A DNA stretch of 64,000 nucleotides from DASZGL01 sp035938875 (lineage in GTDB: Bacteria > Chloroflexota > Dormibacteria > Aeolococcales > Aeolococcaceae). Each line of letters starts with the position of its first letter. The first letter of the stretch is position 1. The stretch is from positions 40,216 to 104,215 of the forward strand of contig DASZGL010000033.1 of NCBI GenBank assembly GCA_035938875.1, read 5' to 3'. The position numbers were made by a program, and so were the translations under genes. This document shows, piece by piece, positions 24,253-33,540 of the stretch. Below the pieces are notes generated by a model. The model had not been told where the DNA came from and made no database searches. It saw only the letters and a program-made list of their open reading frames with translations.

Positions 24253-26817
24253 GTGCGCAGCCCAGAGATCCGGGAACGCTTTCTCCACTACTTCGAAGGC
24301 CGGGGGCATCAACGTCTGCCGAGCGCATCGCTCGTCGCTTACGACGATCCGACGGTGCTCTTCACGGTGGCAGGCATGGTGCCCCTGCAGCCCTATTTCC
24401 GGGGTGCCCGCACGCCCCCGGCGCCGCGGGTGGCCTCGTGCCAGAAGTGCCTGCGAACGGTCGACATCGAGGAGGTTGGCGACGCCAGCCATAACACCTT
24501 CTTCGAGATGCTTGGGAACTTCTCGTTCGGCGACTACTTCAAGGAAGGCGCCATCACCCTCGCCTGGGAGTTCCTCACAGCCGACATCGGGTTGCCCGGC
24601 GACAGGCTGTGGCCGAGCATCCACCCCGGTGATGCCGACGCCCTCGATGTCTGGGTCAGCACGGTGGGCGTTCCGCGTGAACGTATCAGCCTGCTCGAGG
24701 ACAACTTCTGGGGACCAGCGGGGCCCTCGGGGCCCTGCGGCTTCGACAGTGAGATCTACTGGGATTGGGGGAGTCCCTGCTCGTGCGGACGTGCCCACTG
24801 CAGCCCCGACACCCAGTGTGGCGGTGATCGCTGGACCGAGGTGTGGAACCTGGTGTTCCCCGAGTTCGACCAGGACGAGACGGGTGGCCGCACACCGCTC
24901 CCCAAACCGGGGATCGATACCGGCATGGGCCTGGAGCGTTTCACCGCCGTGCTCCAGGGCGTGCGCAGCATCTACGACACAGACCTCTTCGCTCCCATCG
25001 TCGCGGGGTTCCGATCGCGCGCGGACCAGGCTGAGGAGATGGCCGAACGCCACCGGTCGTTCAACGTCCTCGCCGATCACCTCCGCGCGTCCGCCTTTCT
25101 CATCGCCGACGGGGTGGCCCCCTCGAACGAGGCGCGCGGCTACGTGCTGCGGCGGGTGATCCGCCGGGCGGCGCTCCACGGACGCCGTCTCCAGCTGCAC
25201 GGCGGTCTTGCCGCGGGGGTGGACGACCTGGTGCAGATCATGGGCGGCGCATACCCCGAGCTCGCTGAGCACCGAGCTCTCATCGAGGCAACGCTTGGTG
25301 CCGAGGAGGAGGCGTTCGAGCACACCCTCGCCGAGGGGATGGAGCGGCTCGAGTCGTTGCTCGCCAGCAGCTCCGCCATCGCCGGCCGCGACGCCTTCCG
25401 TCTTCACGACACCTATGGCTTCCCCGTCGAGCTCACCGTCGAGCTGGCGCGTGAACGCGATGCCACGGTCGACCTGGCCGGCTTCGCCGAGGCCATGGGG
25501 CAGCAGCGGCAACGCAGCCGTTCCGGTGCGGAACGTGGCGCCTTCGATGCCGGTCACCCTGACCTCCCGCCGACCACCTTTGTCGGCTACGACACCCTGG
25601 AGTGCGACGCCCGCGTGCTCTACACCGGCGGCGGCGTCCACAACGTGGTCATCGAACCCAGCCCCTTCTACGCCGAGGCAGGCGGACAGGTCGGCGACCG
25701 TGGCGAGCTCACCTGGGAGGACGGCCGCGTCGACGTCGCCGACAGTCAGTTCTTTCCCGGCACCGAGATCCGCGCTCTGACACTGGTCCAGGGCGCCGAC
25801 GCCATGCATCCGGGAATGAAGGTCCACGCCAGGGTCGACGCCGACCGCCGGGCCCGCACGGCGCGCCACCACAGCGCGACGCACCTGCTGCACAAGTCGC
25901 TCAAGCTGGTCCTCGGCGACGAGGTGGTCCAGCGCGGTTCCCTTGTCGAACCTGCTCACACCACCTTCGACTTCAACTTCTCGCGGGCGCTGACCGCCGA
26001 CGAGGTGTTCGGCATCGAGGCGACGGTGAACGAGGCCATCCGCCGCAACCTGGAGCGCACCGCCACGGTGATGCCGATCGCGCAGGCGAGGGAGTCCGGC
26101 GCGGTCGCCCTCTTCGGCGAGAAATACGGCGACAACGTGCGTGTCGTCGACTTCGGCGGTTGGTCGCGTGAGCTCTGCGGCGGCACTCACGTGGAGCGCA
26201 CCGGGGACATCGGCGCCGCCATCATCCTCTCCGAGAGCAGCATCGGCGCGGGAACGCGGCGCATCGACATGGTCGCGGGAGACGCCGCCGAGAGCTACTG
26301 GCGCGATGCCTCGTCGGCGCTTCGCGAGACGGCGCGAACCCTGCGCGCCCGGCCCGAGGAGGTTGCCGACCGAGTTGTCGCCATGCTTGGCCAGATCAAG
26401 CGGCTGCAGCGCGAACTCGAGGAGGCGCAGCGAAGGGCGCTGAGCGGCTCGGGGGTGCGCGGCGCTGAGGTGGAGGATGTGGCCGGGTACCACTTCGGCC
26501 ACCTGCTCCTCGACGGCAGCAGCGACGCCCGTGCCGTCGACGCCGCGGTGGACGGCCTCTTCGCAGAGCGTCTTGGCGGCAGCGGAGTCGCCTTGGTCCT
26601 CGGGGACACGGCGCTGGCGATGAAGGTTGGCGGCGACGCCCTGGCCGGCGGCGTTCGCGCCGGAGACCTGGTGGCCATCGCGTCACAGGCGACCGGCGGG
26701 CGCGGTGGTGGACGCCCAGACTTCGCCCGGGGCGGTGTCGGCGACGCCTCGCGGCGCGACGCCGCTGTGGCTGCGGTGCGCGAGGCCATCGGCCGCGCCG
26801 GGAGCGACGCCGCATGA
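24253..26817 (+). CDS. alaS: alanyl-tRNA synthetase
   Basis: Class II synthetase for tRNA-Ala with editing activity. From GTG 24253 the protein has 854 residues and begins RSPEIRERFLHYFEGRGHQR, which is the family N-terminus; an in-frame GTG at 24214 would add 13 residues. Seen are VLFTVAGMVPLQPYF, CQKCLRTVDIEEVG, HNTFFEMLGNFSFGDYFKE, WNLVFPEFDQDE, the editing domain with HHSATHLLHKSLK and ELCGGTHVERTGDIG, and a C-terminal C-Ala domain ending in a Gly-rich GGRGGGRPDFARGG segment. It overlaps the ftsA-like gene by four bases. Confidence 0.96.
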   Translation: MRSPEIRERFLHYFEGRGHQRLPSASLVAYDDPTVLFTVAGMVPLQPYFRGARTPPAPRVASCQKCLRTVDIEEVGDASHNTFFEMLGNFSFGDYFKEGAITLAWEFLTADIGLPGDRLWPSIHPGDADALDVWVSTVGVPRERISLLEDNFWGPAGPSGPCGFDSEIYWDWGSPCSCGRAHCSPDTQCGGDRWTEVWNLVFPEFDQDETGGRTPLPKPGIDTGMGLERFTAVLQGVRSIYDTDLFAPIVAGFRSRADQAEEMAERHRSFNVLADHLRASAFLIADGVAPSNEARGYVLRRVIRRAALHGRRLQLHGGLAAGVDDLVQIMGGAYPELAEHRALIEATLGAEEEAFEHTLAEGMERLESLLASSSAIAGRDAFRLHDTYGFPVELTVELARERDATVDLAGFAEAMGQQRQRSRSGAERGAFDAGHPDLPPTTFVGYDTLECDARVLYTGGGVHNVVIEPSPFYAEAGGQVGDRGELTWEDGRVDVADSQFFPGTEIRALTLVQGADAMHPGMKVHARVDADRRARTARHHSATHLLHKSLKLVLGDEVVQRGSLVEPAHTTFDFNFSRALTADEVFGIEATVNEAIRRNLERTATVMPIAQARESGAVALFGEKYGDNVRVVDFGGWSRELCGGTHVERTGDIGAAIILSESSIGAGTRRIDMVAGDAAESYWRDASSALRETARTLRARPEEVADRVVAMLGQIKRLQRELEEAQRRALSGSGVRGAEVEDVAGYHFGHLLLDGSSDARAVDAAVDGLFAERLGGSGVALVLGDTALAMKVGGDALAGGVRAGDLVAIASQATGGRGGGRPDFARGGVGDASRRDAAVAAVREAIGRAGSDAA

Positions 26818-28079
26818 GCAAGCGCAAGTTCTCGCTGCTGCGCCGACGCGAGGAGTTCCAGAACCACTACACGGCGATCGACATCGGCACCGAGGTGGTC
26901 AAGGCGCTGGTCGTCAAGCGCGAGGGTGACCGGGGCATCGTCATCGGCGTGGGCAAGGTGCGCCAGGGACTCACCGACATGCAGGCCGGCGCCGTCGCCG
27001 ACATCCAGGCGGTGATCGACAACGTCGACAAGGCGCTCACCGAGGCCGAGGACATGTGCCAGGTGGTGCCCGGCCAGGCGGTCATGGGCATCGCTGGCGA
27101 GCAGATCAAGGGCTTCAGCACCTCAGTCAGCGTGCCCCGGCAGCAGCCGCAGTCGCGGATCACCCAGGCCGAGGTCGCCAGCGCCCTGCAGGCGGTCCAA
27201 CGCCGTGCCCTGCGCGAGGCGGTGCGCCAGATGTCCGCCGAGATGGGCGTCGCCGAGGTAAACGTCAAGCTGGTGCACAGCGCCATCACCTCGGTGCACG
27301 TCGACGGCTACGCGGTGAGCAACCCGCTCAACTTCCAGGGCCGCGTTCTCGACATCACTGTCTTCAACACCTTCGCTCCGCTCACCCACGTGGGGGCTCT
27401 TCAGACCATCGCCCACGAGCTTGACCTCGAGCTCGTCGCCACCGTGGCCGAGCCCTATGCCATGGCCCGCGGCTGCGCCACCGACGAGATCTACGAATTC
27501 GGCGGCATCTTCATCGACGTCGGCGGGGGCACCACCGACGTCGCGGTCGTGCGCAACGGCGGCATCGAGGCGACGCGGATGTTCGCCCTCGGCGGACGCG
27601 CCTTCACCCGCCGGGTGGCCACCGAGCTGAGCATGTCGCTGGAGCAGGCCGAGCAGTTCAAGATCGCCCACGGAGAAAACCGCCTGCCCGCCGATCAGCG
27701 CATCCTGGCGCACAACGCGGTGCGGCCCAACGCCGAGGTCCTGGCCCAGGGCGTGGCGCTGAGCCTCGAGGAGATGGCCCACGGCGAGATGCTGCCGCCG
27801 GCGATCTACCTCGCCGGTGGAGGCGCCGCGCTGCCCGAGGTCGCCGAGCAACTCGAGGCGCTGGAGTGGACGGAGTACCTGCCCTTCAGCAAGACGCCCG
27901 CGGTGCGCGTGCTCCGTCCCGACGACGTGCGTGGCATCTACGACAGCACCAGCCTGCTCACCGGCACCCAGGACATCACCCCGATGGGCCTCGCCTACCA
28001 CGCGGTGCAGCTCGACGACGAGGACGACCAGCCCCTCGGCGGCGTCATGCGCCGGCTGATGAAGGCAATGAAGGTATGA
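26814..28079 (+). CDS. FtsA/PilM-like actin-family ATPase
   Basis: A 421-residue actin-fold protein. Phosphate-1 motif AIDIGTEVVKALVVKRE near residue 20, phosphate-2 motif GIFIDVGGGTTDVAVV, adenosine motif PPAIYLAGGGAALPEV. Between them lies an SHS2-like segment (GFSTSVSVPRQQPQSRITQA, then EVASALQAVQRRALREAVRQ) like FtsA subdomain 1C. The C-terminus GGVMRRLMKAMKV is a short basic amphipathic helix of the sort that anchors FtsA to the membrane. FtsA links FtsZ to the membrane in division, while PilM relatives assemble type IV pili; either is possible. No ftsZ or pil genes are adjacent; the partner at 28084 is a single-pass membrane protein. Confidence 0.8.
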   Translation: MSKRKFSLLRRREEFQNHYTAIDIGTEVVKALVVKREGDRGIVIGVGKVRQGLTDMQAGAVADIQAVIDNVDKALTEAEDMCQVVPGQAVMGIAGEQIKGFSTSVSVPRQQPQSRITQAEVASALQAVQRRALREAVRQMSAEMGVAEVNVKLVHSAITSVHVDGYAVSNPLNFQGRVLDITVFNTFAPLTHVGALQTIAHELDLELVATVAEPYAMARGCATDEIYEFGGIFIDVGGGTTDVAVVRNGGIEATRMFALGGRAFTRRVATELSMSLEQAEQFKIAHGENRLPADQRILAHNAVRPNAEVLAQGVALSLEEMAHGEMLPPAIYLAGGGAALPEVAEQLEALEWTEYLPFSKTPAVRVLRPDDVRGIYDSTSLLTGTQDITPMGLAYHAVQLDDEDDQPLGGVMRRLMKAMKV

Positions 28080-28083
28080 CGCT

Positions 28084-29775
28084 GTGAATCCCCCGAAGGT
28101 GGTCTACGTCGAGCCCGACGAGGAGATCACCGACCTGGTGGAGCGTATCCGCGACAGCGGCGATGTGGAGGAGCTCGCCTTCGTCCTTCCCCAGCGGGCG
28201 CGCGTGTTGCAAAGTCCCCTCAACCTGCGCCTGCTGCAGCAGTACAGCCGCTCCTACGCCAAGAAGACGTCGATCGTCAGCGGCGAGCCCCGCGTCCAGC
28301 TGATGGCCCGCGAGGCGGGTTTCAGCACCTACGCCTCAGTCACCGCGTTGGAGCGGGGCATCGAGGTCACCAGCCCGGTGGTCGACCTCGGCGCCAGCCC
28401 GGAGACCTTCGCGGTCGCCGATACCGCCGCTCCGGCGGAGACCATCTGGACGGCGCCGGTGGACGCCGCTCCGATGCGAGCACCGCGGACCACGGGCGCG
28501 CCCCTGCCGGCGGCAGTCCCCCGCGGCCCTCGCGGCCCGCACAACCGGCGTCCCTACTACTACGCGGCGGGCGCGCTCTTCGTCGTCGGGCTGCTGCTCC
28601 TCTTCCTGGTGGCGCCGTCGGCGACGGTCACGGTGACCATCAAGGCGAAGTCGATCAGCGTCAACAAGCTCATCCAGGGCACCACCGACGCCACCGCGGC
28701 GGCCGGCCCGGACCACGTGCTCACCAGCGTGATCGCCGCCGACGAGAATGATCAGTTCCAGGCAAAACCGACCGGAACAAAGGCGATCCCGGCGACTCCG
28801 GGCACGGGCAGTGTGGTGTTCGAAACCGATCGGATCCTCGGCGACTGCATCGCCAACATCAAAGCGGGCTCGACCTTTTTCCAGACTTCGGCGAGCCCGC
28901 CGGTGGTCTTCATCGCCGCCGCCGACGCGCCCAGCAGCAAAGAGTGCGCGCCGGACAAGGCTTTTTTCGTCCCCGCCGGACTGGGGACACCTGGCGGATA
29001 TGGGCCGCCCAGCGCAGCGATCCCCATCAGCGCGCAGGTCGCCGGAGCTGCCGGCAACGTCTCCGCAGGCGCGGTCAACACCTGGCCGGCGAACCCTGAC
29101 GCCACCAACACGATTGTCACCAACCCTGCGGCGACCAGCGGCGGCGTCGACGCCCACAACGTCACCGTCGTCAGCGACCAGGACAAGCAGGCGATGCAGG
29201 CCAGCCTCGACGACACCAAGAAGAGGCTCACCGACAAGGTCAAGGCGGATCTGCAGGCCAAGGCGTCGGGCAAGACCATCGCCCAGGATCCCAGCGGCGC
29301 CGGCCTCACCGTGACGCCGGATGTGCAACCGCCGCTGCCCAACTCTGGCGATCAGTACCAGCCGACCAACATCACCGTGACCATGCACGGCAAGGCCGCG
29401 GTGTACAGCGCCGCCGACCTCACCAAGGTGGTCAACGACGACCTCAAGGCGCAGGTGCCCAACAACGAGACGCTGGCCAGCAGCCCGGCGCCGAATGTGC
29501 CGCCACCGAAGATCACCCAGGCGGCTGACGACGGGACTGTCGTGTTCAGCGCGACGGGAACGGGATTCACCCAGCCGGTGATCGATTTGCAGAAGCTCAA
29601 GGACAAGTTCACAGGCAAGAGTCGGGGGACGGTGCGGACCCTCACCGACCAGGCTCTGGGGACTGCGGTCCAGAGCGTCGACGTCTCCCAGTCGATACCG
29701 TTCTTCGTCCTGCCCTTCTTCAGCAGTCGCATAGAGGTGAAGCTCACGGTCGTCGCGGGCAGCCCGACGACGTGA
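28084..29775 (+). CDS. baseplate J-like membrane protein with N-terminal cytoplasmic domain
   Basis: A 563-residue protein. Residues 1-100 form a cytoplasmic alpha/beta domain (VVYVEPDEEITDLVERIRDS, AFVLPQRARVLQSPLNLRLL). After a Pro/Ala-rich linker there is one membrane span at about 160-182 (AAGALFVVGLLLLFLVAPSA). The remaining about 380 residues are extracytoplasmic, rich in Ala, Thr, Asp and Val. This layout matches a family annotated as baseplate J/gp47-like in Chloroflexota and Patescibacteria, named for similarity to a phage baseplate protein; its role is unknown. GTG 28084 starts four bases after the FtsA-like gene, which suggests a working pair. The stop overlaps ruvX. Confidence 0.7.
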   Translation: MNPPKVVYVEPDEEITDLVERIRDSGDVEELAFVLPQRARVLQSPLNLRLLQQYSRSYAKKTSIVSGEPRVQLMAREAGFSTYASVTALERGIEVTSPVVDLGASPETFAVADTAAPAETIWTAPVDAAPMRAPRTTGAPLPAAVPRGPRGPHNRRPYYYAAGALFVVGLLLLFLVAPSATVTVTIKAKSISVNKLIQGTTDATAAAGPDHVLTSVIAADENDQFQAKPTGTKAIPATPGTGSVVFETDRILGDCIANIKAGSTFFQTSASPPVVFIAAADAPSSKECAPDKAFFVPAGLGTPGGYGPPSAAIPISAQVAGAAGNVSAGAVNTWPANPDATNTIVTNPAATSGGVDAHNVTVVSDQDKQAMQASLDDTKKRLTDKVKADLQAKASGKTIAQDPSGAGLTVTPDVQPPLPNSGDQYQPTNITVTMHGKAAVYSAADLTKVVNDDLKAQVPNNETLASSPAPNVPPPKITQAADDGTVVFSATGTGFTQPVIDLQKLKDKFTGKSRGTVRTLTDQALGTAVQSVDVSQSIPFFVLPFFSSRIEVKLTVVAGSPTT

Positions 29776-30224
29776 CCGGAGCGGATCGCGCGGGGACGGC
29801 CATCGGCCTCGACGTGGGCTCGGTCCGCGTCGGGCTGGCAGCCACGGACCCGACAGGCACCATCGCGAGCCCGGTGACGACGCTGCCGCGCCGCAACGCC
29901 GCGGCGATGTGGCGGCGACTGCGCGACGAGGCCGCAAATCGCGGGGCGACGCGCATCGTCGTCGGCCTGCCGCGCCTTCTTTCCGGAGCCGAGGGCGATG
30001 CCGCGCTGGGTGCCCGGGCGTTCGCCGCCGAGGTGTCGCAGCGCACCGGCCTGGCCGTCGAGCTCTGGGACGAACGATTGACCACGGTGCAGGCCGAGCG
30101 ATCGCTGATCGCCGGCGGCGTGCGACGTCGTCGTCGCCGGGAGGTGATCGACGCCGTCGCTGCGGCCTTGATGCTTCAGTCCTGGCTCGACGCCCGCTCA
30201 TCGATGAGGCCGAGAGGGGCGTGA
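29772..30224 (+). CDS. ruvX: Holliday junction resolvase-like protein RuvX (YqgF)
   Basis: RNase H-fold protein of the YqgF family, known for pre-16S rRNA 5'-end maturation and proposed as a Holliday junction resolvase. The 150-residue protein has GLDVGSVRVGLAATDPTG with the first catalytic Asp, RIVVGLPRLLSG, VELWDERLTTVQAERSL and IDAVAAALMLQSWLD, the expected acidic positions. GTG 29772 overlaps the previous stop; its own stop overlaps the mltG start. Confidence 0.93.
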   Translation: MTGADRAGTAIGLDVGSVRVGLAATDPTGTIASPVTTLPRRNAAAMWRRLRDEAANRGATRIVVGLPRLLSGAEGDAALGARAFAAEVSQRTGLAVELWDERLTTVQAERSLIAGGVRRRRRREVIDAVAAALMLQSWLDARSSMRPRGA

Positions 30225-31276
30225 GCACCAGGCGACGCGGCAACCGCTGGCTGATCGCGGTGTTCATCTTCATCGCCCTGGTCATCGTCGTCGGCCTTCT
30301 CGGTGTGGGCACGCTGGTCTACGGTCGCACCCAGCTCGACGCCCCGGCAGCCGACCACAGCAGCCAGGTGGACATCGTGGTGGCGCCGGGAGAGTCGCTC
30401 GGCCAGCTGACCGACGACCTCAACGCTCACCACCTGATCAAGAGCAGCTTCTTCTTCAGCTGGTACGCGCGGTTCAAGGGTCTGGCGGACAAGCTGCAGG
30501 CGGGGAAGTTCCGTCTCGATACGGGTATGGGGGCGAGCGCGATCATCGCCGCGCTGGAGAGCTCACCCGAGCCCACCGTGACCGCCGTCAAGCTGGTCCT
30601 CGCCGAGGGTCTGACCGCGGCCCAGCAGGCGGCCAAGATCGAGGCTGCGGGCGTCGGCATCAAGGCGGTTGACTACCTCGACCAGGTGCAGCACGGTCAG
30701 TTCAAGGCGGCTTTCCTGGGGAGCAGGCCGGCGCAGGCCTCGGTCGAGGGTTTTCTCTTCCCGGACACCTATGACGTGCCTCCTGGAACCAGCGCGCACG
30801 CCTTGATCCAGATGCAGCTCGACACCTTCGGGCGCAAGGCTGGTCCACTCCTGGCCAGCCCTCCGGGCCATCTGACCGCGTATCAGATGGTCGTCCTCGC
30901 CAGCATCGTCGAGCGCGAGGCACGCTTTGACGCCGACCGGCCCCTGGTCGCCGGCGTTCTCTACAACCGGCTGGCCGACAACATGCTTCTCCAGGTCGAC
31001 GCCACGGTGATGTACGGGGTGGGCAGACCCGGCCAGCAGCCGACGGTCGACGACCTGCACAAGGACACGCCGTACAACACCTACCTCCACACAGGACTGC
31101 CGCCGACGCCGATCAGCAACCCTGGGGTGGCCACGCTGACCGCAGCGGCGCAGCCGGCGCAGACCTCGTATCTGTTCTATGTTTCTGACGGTTGCGGCCA
31201 TAACCACTACAGCACCACCGTCGAGCAGCACAACCAGCAGGCTGCGCAGTACGCCGGCAAGCCCTGCGCGGCGTGA
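30221..31276 (+). CDS. mltG: endolytic murein transglycosylase MltG (YceG-like)
   Basis: Membrane-bound transglycosylase that cuts nascent peptidoglycan strands and is thought to end their elongation. The 351-residue protein has one N-terminal membrane span (about residues 10-32, LIAVFIFIALVIVVGLLGVG), a LysM-like subdomain (IVVAPGESLGQLTDDLNAHH) and the catalytic region with the conserved Glu in LASIVEREARFD, followed by VLYNRLADNMLLQVDATVMY and LPPTPISNPG. The ruvX-mltG-aroE order is widely seen. The start overlaps ruvX and the stop overlaps aroE. Confidence 0.95.
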   Translation: MSTRRRGNRWLIAVFIFIALVIVVGLLGVGTLVYGRTQLDAPAADHSSQVDIVVAPGESLGQLTDDLNAHHLIKSSFFFSWYARFKGLADKLQAGKFRLDTGMGASAIIAALESSPEPTVTAVKLVLAEGLTAAQQAAKIEAAGVGIKAVDYLDQVQHGQFKAAFLGSRPAQASVEGFLFPDTYDVPPGTSAHALIQMQLDTFGRKAGPLLASPPGHLTAYQMVVLASIVEREARFDADRPLVAGVLYNRLADNMLLQVDATVMYGVGRPGQQPTVDDLHKDTPYNTYLHTGLPPTPISNPGVATLTAAAQPAQTSYLFYVSDGCGHNHYSTTVEQHNQQAAQYAGKPCAA

Positions 31277-32106
31277 CCGCGGCGCTGCAGCTGTGGCTCA
31301 TCGGCCAGGGCATCACCGACTCGCCGAGCCCGGTGATGCAGCGGGCGGCGTTGCGCGCTCGCGGTGTCGACGGCGATTACCGGGTGATCGACGTCGACGC
31401 GGCCGAGCTCGGCGAGGTGCTTGCGCGGCTGCGGCGGGGTGAGGCTCACGGCGCCAACGTCACCATTCCCCACAAGCTCGCTACGGCCGCAGCCTGCGAT
31501 CGCCTCGAGGGCGACGCGGTGCTGACCGGCGCGGTCAACACCGTGGTCAACGAGTCGGGGACGCTCGTCGGCGACAACACCGACGCCCGTGGTCTCGAGG
31601 CCGCGCTGTGCGAGCTGGGCATGTGGCCCCGCTCTGGTGCCCGCGTGCTGATCCTCGGCGCCGGTGGCGCGGCCGCCGCCGCTGTGCTCGCCATGTCGCG
31701 CGTTCCCGCGTCAACCGTGGTCCTGGCGGTCAGGTCGGCGTCGCGTGGAGCGCCACTGGCAGCGCGCATGCGCTCGGTCGCCGACGTGCTCATCAGCGAC
31801 TGGAGCACCGCGGCGGTGGCGCCCCATCTTGGCGACGTCGACGTCGTCATCAACGCCACGCCCGCGTCCTTGCACGACATGCCGTTCCACCCTCGCGACC
31901 TGCCCACGACGGCGCTGGTCGTCGACCTGCGCTATCGTCCTCGGCCTGTGGACCTGGTGCGCGCCGCTGCCGAGGCCGGGTTGCAAAGCTGCGACGGGTT
32001 GGAGATGCTGCTCCACCAGGGCATGCTGAGCTTCGGCCGCTGGACCGGTGCGGAGCCGCCCTGGAGCGAGGCTCGAGCTGCCCTGCTGCGGGCGGTCGAG
32101 GGGTGA
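31273..32106 (+). CDS. aroE: shikimate dehydrogenase
   Basis: Reduces 3-dehydroshikimate to shikimate with NADPH. The 277-residue protein has the substrate segment SPSPVMQRAAL, the catalytic Lys in NVTIPHKLATA, GAVNTVVNESG, the Asp of GDNTDARGLEAAL, the dinucleotide motif VLILGAGGAAAAAV, NATPASL and the C-terminal DGLEMLLHQG. The GTG start overlaps the mltG stop; it is followed with overlap by a prepilin peptidase gene. Confidence 0.95.
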   Translation: MTAALQLWLIGQGITDSPSPVMQRAALRARGVDGDYRVIDVDAAELGEVLARLRRGEAHGANVTIPHKLATAAACDRLEGDAVLTGAVNTVVNESGTLVGDNTDARGLEAALCELGMWPRSGARVLILGAGGAAAAAVLAMSRVPASTVVLAVRSASRGAPLAARMRSVADVLISDWSTAAVAPHLGDVDVVINATPASLHDMPFHPRDLPTTALVVDLRYRPRPVDLVRAAAEAGLQSCDGLEMLLHQGMLSFGRWTGAEPPWSEARAALLRAVEG

Positions 32107-32867
32107 GCGGCGTCGCGGCGGCAGTCGGGGCGGTCGCCGGCCTGGCCGTCGGCCTTGGCGCCGGCGCACTCAGCGTCCGCCTCGAAGAGGTGGAGAAGCT
32201 CGAGGATGAGGAGCTCGAGGAACGCCACGCATACGAGTCCGACGTCGCCGCCGCGGCGGAGCGGGCCGAGAAGGAGGGCAGGCCGGCGCCGACCGCGCTG
32301 CCCTGGTCGGGCGAGCGTTATGGCTGGACCTGGCTCGAACGTTGGCTCGCACCGTTGCTCTGCGCCGCGGGGTTCGCGGCGTTCGCTGCCCACGACGACC
32401 TCGGCGGTGGACTGTTCATCCACCTGCTCTGGGTTGCCGTCTTCGTCCACATCCTCATCTTCGACGTCAAACACCGTTTGATCCTCAACCGGGTCACCTA
32501 CCCCGCCATCGCGCTGGCCATCGCGTTGTCTCAGGTGTCGCCCGGGGTCAACGCGCCGCGAGCAGTCGCCGGCGCGGCTGCCATCTACCTGTTCTTCCTC
32601 GCCCAGAGCCTGCTCTTGGGTGGCTCGGTCCTGGGTATGGGAGACGCCAAGCTCGGTGCGCTGGTGGGTGCCACCACCGGCCTGGGGCTTGACGCCGACC
32701 ACCTCGGTGCGGTTTACGCTGTCATCGCCGCTGTGCTCAGCGGCGGCGCGGTGGCGCTGCTCCTGCTGGTCACCCGGCTGCGCCGACTGCGCGACCCGAT
32801 CCCCTATGGGCCCTTCCTTTGTGCCGGCGCGGCCCTCATCATCTTCGTGGGCCCGGCCGGGTCCTGA
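32103..32867 (+). CDS. A24-type prepilin leader peptidase
   Basis: Integral membrane aspartic protease that removes leader peptides of type IV pilin-like proteins. The two catalytic Asp motifs are FDVKHRLILNRVTYP and GSVLGMGDAKLGALVGATTG, the latter being the GxGD signature. The 254-residue protein has an N-terminal membrane helix, a charged Glu/Arg-rich segment (EEVEKLEDEELEERHAYESD) and about six further membrane helices. The cytosolic Cys-rich methyltransferase domain of classical PilD is absent, so it may cleave but not N-methylate. No pilin gene is adjacent, although FtsA/PilM-like and membrane-protein genes lie upstream. Confidence 0.88.
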   Translation: MSGVAAAVGAVAGLAVGLGAGALSVRLEEVEKLEDEELEERHAYESDVAAAAERAEKEGRPAPTALPWSGERYGWTWLERWLAPLLCAAGFAAFAAHDDLGGGLFIHLLWVAVFVHILIFDVKHRLILNRVTYPAIALAIALSQVSPGVNAPRAVAGAAAIYLFFLAQSLLLGGSVLGMGDAKLGALVGATTGLGLDADHLGAVYAVIAAVLSGGAVALLLLVTRLRRLRDPIPYGPFLCAGAALIIFVGPAGS

Positions 32868-32902
32868 CTCCGCCACGAGCGACAAACCACGGAGGTACCC
32901 CG

Positions 32903-33505
32903 GTGCCGAAACTGCTGGACAACGAGCGGGAAGTCCGCGTCGCCCGTCAGCACTGGGCGGTGTTCGTCCCGGTGACGCTGATCAGCGCGCTGGTCTTGAT
33001 CGTCAGTTTCGTCGTCCTGCGCGCCCTGCCTCACGACGTGCGTGGCCACGATCTCCACGACGTCAAGGTGATCGTCATCCTGATCATCGGCCTGGTCGTT
33101 CTCGCATTGCTGTCGCTGCACTACCTGCGCTGGCGCTTCACCACCTATGCCATCACCGACCGCCGGGTGCTCATCAGCCGCGGCGTCCTTTCGCGCTACA
33201 CCGAGTCGATCACCCTCGACCGCATCCAGGACACCTCAGTGAGCCAGAGCCTTCTCGGCCGCATCTTCAGCGCCGGCAACGTCGAGATCGAGTCGGCGGG
33301 ACGCGATGGCGCCGAGATGATCCACCTCATCCCCGACCCGATGGGCTTCAGCAATCAGCTGCAGCAGGCCGTCGACGCTCACCGCATGGGCATTCCCATG
33401 GCCGTGCCACAAGAGCCGCTCACCGAAGGCTACGTGCCGCCCTCATCGTCGGGGTATGGTCCGCCGCCGGGCTACGGACCGCCGCGCCAGGGAGGCGGCG
33501 TCTGA
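32903..33505 (+). CDS. membrane protein with bacterial PH (YdbS-like) domain
   Basis: A 200-residue protein with two membrane helices (WAVFVPVTLISALVLIVSFV; VKVIVILIIGLVVLALLSLH) followed by a bacterial PH domain: YAITDRRVLISRGVLSRYTE, SITLDRIQDTSVSQSLLGRI, AGNVEIESAG. The end is Pro/Gly/Tyr-rich (SGYGPPPGYGPP). The function of such proteins is not settled. GTG 32903 is supported by GGAGG at 32891-32895, seven bases upstream; the frame is open further back without protein-like sequence. Confidence 0.88.
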   Translation: MPKLLDNEREVRVARQHWAVFVPVTLISALVLIVSFVVLRALPHDVRGHDLHDVKVIVILIIGLVVLALLSLHYLRWRFTTYAITDRRVLISRGVLSRYTESITLDRIQDTSVSQSLLGRIFSAGNVEIESAGRDGAEMIHLIPDPMGFSNQLQQAVDAHRMGIPMAVPQEPLTEGYVPPSSSGYGPPPGYGPPRQGGGV

Positions 33506-33528
33506 TCGGCGGCTGAGCCGCCGCCCGG

Positions 33529-33534
33529 TACCAT
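33529..33534 (+). promoter_or_regulatory. -10 element of the shikimate operon, leaderless
   Basis: TACCAT followed by six bases and ATG 33541, the start of the 14-codon aroC-like relic. TCGGCG (33506-33511) with a 17-base spacer is a weak -35 candidate. Confidence 0.5.
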
Positions 33535-33540
33535 CGGGCG

